This document shows, one piece after another, positions 5,269-6,602 of a stretch of 6,602 nt of DNA. The DNA is taken from contig JACMNW010000320.1 in the NCBI GenBank assembly GCA_014378345.1, forward strand, positions 1 through 6,602. The letters are read 5' to 3'. Made by a program: the position numbers and the translations under genes. Each line of letters begins with the position of its first letter. Positions within the stretch are counted from its first letter, which is position 1. Below the pieces are notes generated by a model. That model had not been told where the DNA came from and did not search any database. It saw only the letters and a program-made list of their open reading frames with translations. The DNA is from Pseudorhodobacter sp. (GTDB lineage: Bacteria > Pseudomonadota > Alphaproteobacteria > Rhodobacterales > Rhodobacteraceae).

Positions 5269-6602
5269 GGTTTCTGCACGTTTTGAAAAGTAAGCGGACG
5301 TTGCTGCCGTGGGAATATGCGCGCGGGTCTGAGGATTTATGGCAAGATAACGCACCAATCCGCGCCGATCTTTTCGGTGCAGAACGGCTGGAACATCATG
5401 CCCAAACTTTGGCCGATGCGCAGCAGGTTCCAGCGGGCAGGCCGATGCGGGTGCGCAAGCTAAGTGCCCGGGTGACGGAAAACGCGGCCTTCTTACTTGA
5501 TGCATATCGAACTTGCGCGCAGGCCGTGCAGGCAAAGCAGACCATTACGCCAGCGGCGGAATGGCTGCTTGATAACTTTCACTTGGTCGAACAGCAGCTG
5601 CGTCAGATCAAGGACGATTTACCGCCAGGTTATTACCGGCAGCTTCCAAAGTTGAAAGACGGGCCTTTTGCGGGGTATCCGCGAGTCTTCGGCTTGGCTT
5701 GGGCCTACGTCGCGCATACCGATAGCCTGATGTCGGGGCCAATATTGGCACGGTATGTGCGGGCTTATCAGCAAGTGCAGCCGCTGATGATTGGCGAGTT
5801 GTGGGCGGTAGCAATCACGCTTCGGATTGTGCTGATCGAAAACATGCGGCGTCTGGCGATGCAGATTGTTGAAGGGCATGAGCTGCGTCTGCAGGCCGAT
5901 GTGGTGGTTGATACCGTTCTCGCCTCGAAGCAAACGCCCGGTCAGTCGCAGTTGTTTGCGATGCAGAAGGCGGTGGCGCCTTATGAAGATGCACCGTTAT
6001 CTCAGATTGTCGCGGCGCAGATGGCAAAGCGTCTGCGTGGGTCTGACCCCGCGCAGACGCCACTTTTTGGTTGGCTGGAAAACAAGCTGCACCAACAAGG
6101 ATCGTCTCTTGACGAGGTAATAGCGAATGCCCAACTGCGGTTGGGCGCATCGAACGTTACCATGCGCAATATCGTTACCTCAATGCGTCTTGTGTCCGAA
6201 ATGGACTGGGCTGACTTCTTTGAAGAGGTCAGCCTGATTGATCTGCGGCTGCGCGATAGCCCGACTTATGCCGAGATGGATTTCGCGACACGCAATCGCT
6301 ACCGCACCGAGATCGAAATTCTGGCGCGCAGGTCGGCGATAACCGAAAATGGCGTGGCGGATGCATGCTTGGTGCTTGCCAGCCAAGGCGACAGTGCGCA
6401 AGCCCGCGATCCCGGCCATTGGTTGATTGGCGACGGCCGCCGGGCACTTGAATTGCGCTTGGGCTTCAAGGCCCCCGCACAACTGCGGATGTTGCGGCGG
6501 ATCGGGCGATTTGGTGTCGGCGGGTATTTGGCCGCTATTGGTATAGTATCGTTAACGTTGCTTGGGTTTGGGCTTGTGCTGGCTGGGGCGGCAGGCGCTG
6601 GC
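5265..6602 (+). CDS. ndvB: Cyclic beta-1,2-glucan synthase, N-terminal part (runs off the window)
   Basis: An uninterrupted frame gives 446 residues and is still open at the window end; full-length family members have about 2,700-2,900 residues. The enzyme (NdvB/ChvB/Cgs) is a large inner-membrane protein that polymerises UDP-glucose into periplasmic cyclic beta-1,2-glucan, used in osmotic adaptation and host interaction. Recognisable N-terminal family blocks are 'IRADLFGAERLEHHAQTLA' (32-50), 'WLLDNFHLVEQQLRQIKDDL' (100-119), 'PGYYRQLPKL' (121-130), 'GYPRVFGLAWAYVAHTDS' (137-154), the region 297-330 containing 'NIVTSMRLVSEMDWADFFEE', 'MDFATRNRYR' (338-347) and 'WLIGDGRRALE' (386-396). The first membrane helix begins at ~418. 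The catalytic GT84 domain and the C-terminal GH94-like phosphorylase domain lie beyond the window. GTG 5265 is chosen because it overlaps the stop of the preceding ORF. TTG 5283 or TTG 5301 are alternatives, and all precede the conserved blocks. Confidence 0.93.
   Translation, partial: MRFLHVLKSKRTLLPWEYARGSEDLWQDNAPIRADLFGAERLEHHAQTLADAQQVPAGRPMRVRKLSARVTENAAFLLDAYRTCAQAVQAKQTITPAAEWLLDNFHLVEQQLRQIKDDLPPGYYRQLPKLKDGPFAGYPRVFGLAWAYVAHTDSLMSGPILARYVRAYQQVQPLMIGELWAVAITLRIVLIENMRRLAMQIVEGHELRLQADVVVDTVLASKQTPGQSQLFAMQKAVAPYEDAPLSQIVAAQMAKRLRGSDPAQTPLFGWLENKLHQQGSSLDEVIANAQLRLGASNVTMRNIVTSMRLVSEMDWADFFEEVSLIDLRLRDSPTYAEMDFATRNRYRTEIEILARRSAITENGVADACLVLASQGDSAQARDPGHWLIGDGRRALELRLGFKAPAQLRMLRRIGRFGVGGYLAAIGIVSLTLLGFGLVLAGAAGAG

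Noticed and set aside
4969..5535. 188-codon open frame on the minus strand
   Set aside because: It lies antisense to the 65-residue ORF and the start of the glucan synthase. Its His/Arg/Pro-rich composition is typical of an antisense shadow, and the plus-strand frame has clear family motifs.

Overview
The window looks like an alphaproteobacterial chromosome segment, most likely from the Rhodobacterales (Roseobacter-type). This rests on the moderately high GC of the genes, the protein flavour of the transporter genes, and a cyclic beta-1,2-glucan synthase, which is largely an alphaproteobacterial enzyme. The assignment is an inference from sequence style, not from a marker gene.

Layout, left to right. 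(1) Positions 47-676 (+) hold a broken, chimeric sugar ABC transporter gene. The first ~60 residues of an ATP-binding subunit, ending just after Walker A, are fused in frame to an internal piece of a permease. (2) Positions 677-843 are a short gap between convergent genes. It carries a perfect TATAAT and a ribosome-binding-like sequence on the minus strand, possibly the surviving 5' end of a lost gene. (3) Positions 844-3926 (-) are a compact three-gene export operon read adaptor, then FtsX/MacB-type permease, then LolD/MacB-type ATPase. The genes abut (TGA followed directly by ATG) or overlap by 4 bp (ATGA). A 9/10 match to the FNR box lies about 100 bp upstream of the adaptor start, with a plausible -10 at the spacing of an FNR-activated promoter. 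(4) Positions ~4039-4980 have no convincing gene and look like decayed or non-coding sequence. (5) Positions 4981-5036 hold two short perfect palindromes. They precede a 65-codon ORF (5071-5268) with a good Shine-Dalgarno, whose stop overlaps by 4 bp (GTGA) the GTG start of (6) a large gene. That gene, 5265 to beyond the window end, is the N-terminal ~446 residues of a cyclic beta-1,2-glucan synthase (NdvB/ChvB/Cgs family).

Functionally, the two intact units are both envelope-related. One is a tripartite-type ABC exporter lacking an outer-membrane partner here. The other is synthesis of a periplasmic osmoregulated glucan, preceded by a small, apparently co-translated protein of unknown role. 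The sugar importer at the left edge is a relic. I see no tRNA, rRNA, CRISPR array or intact insertion sequence.
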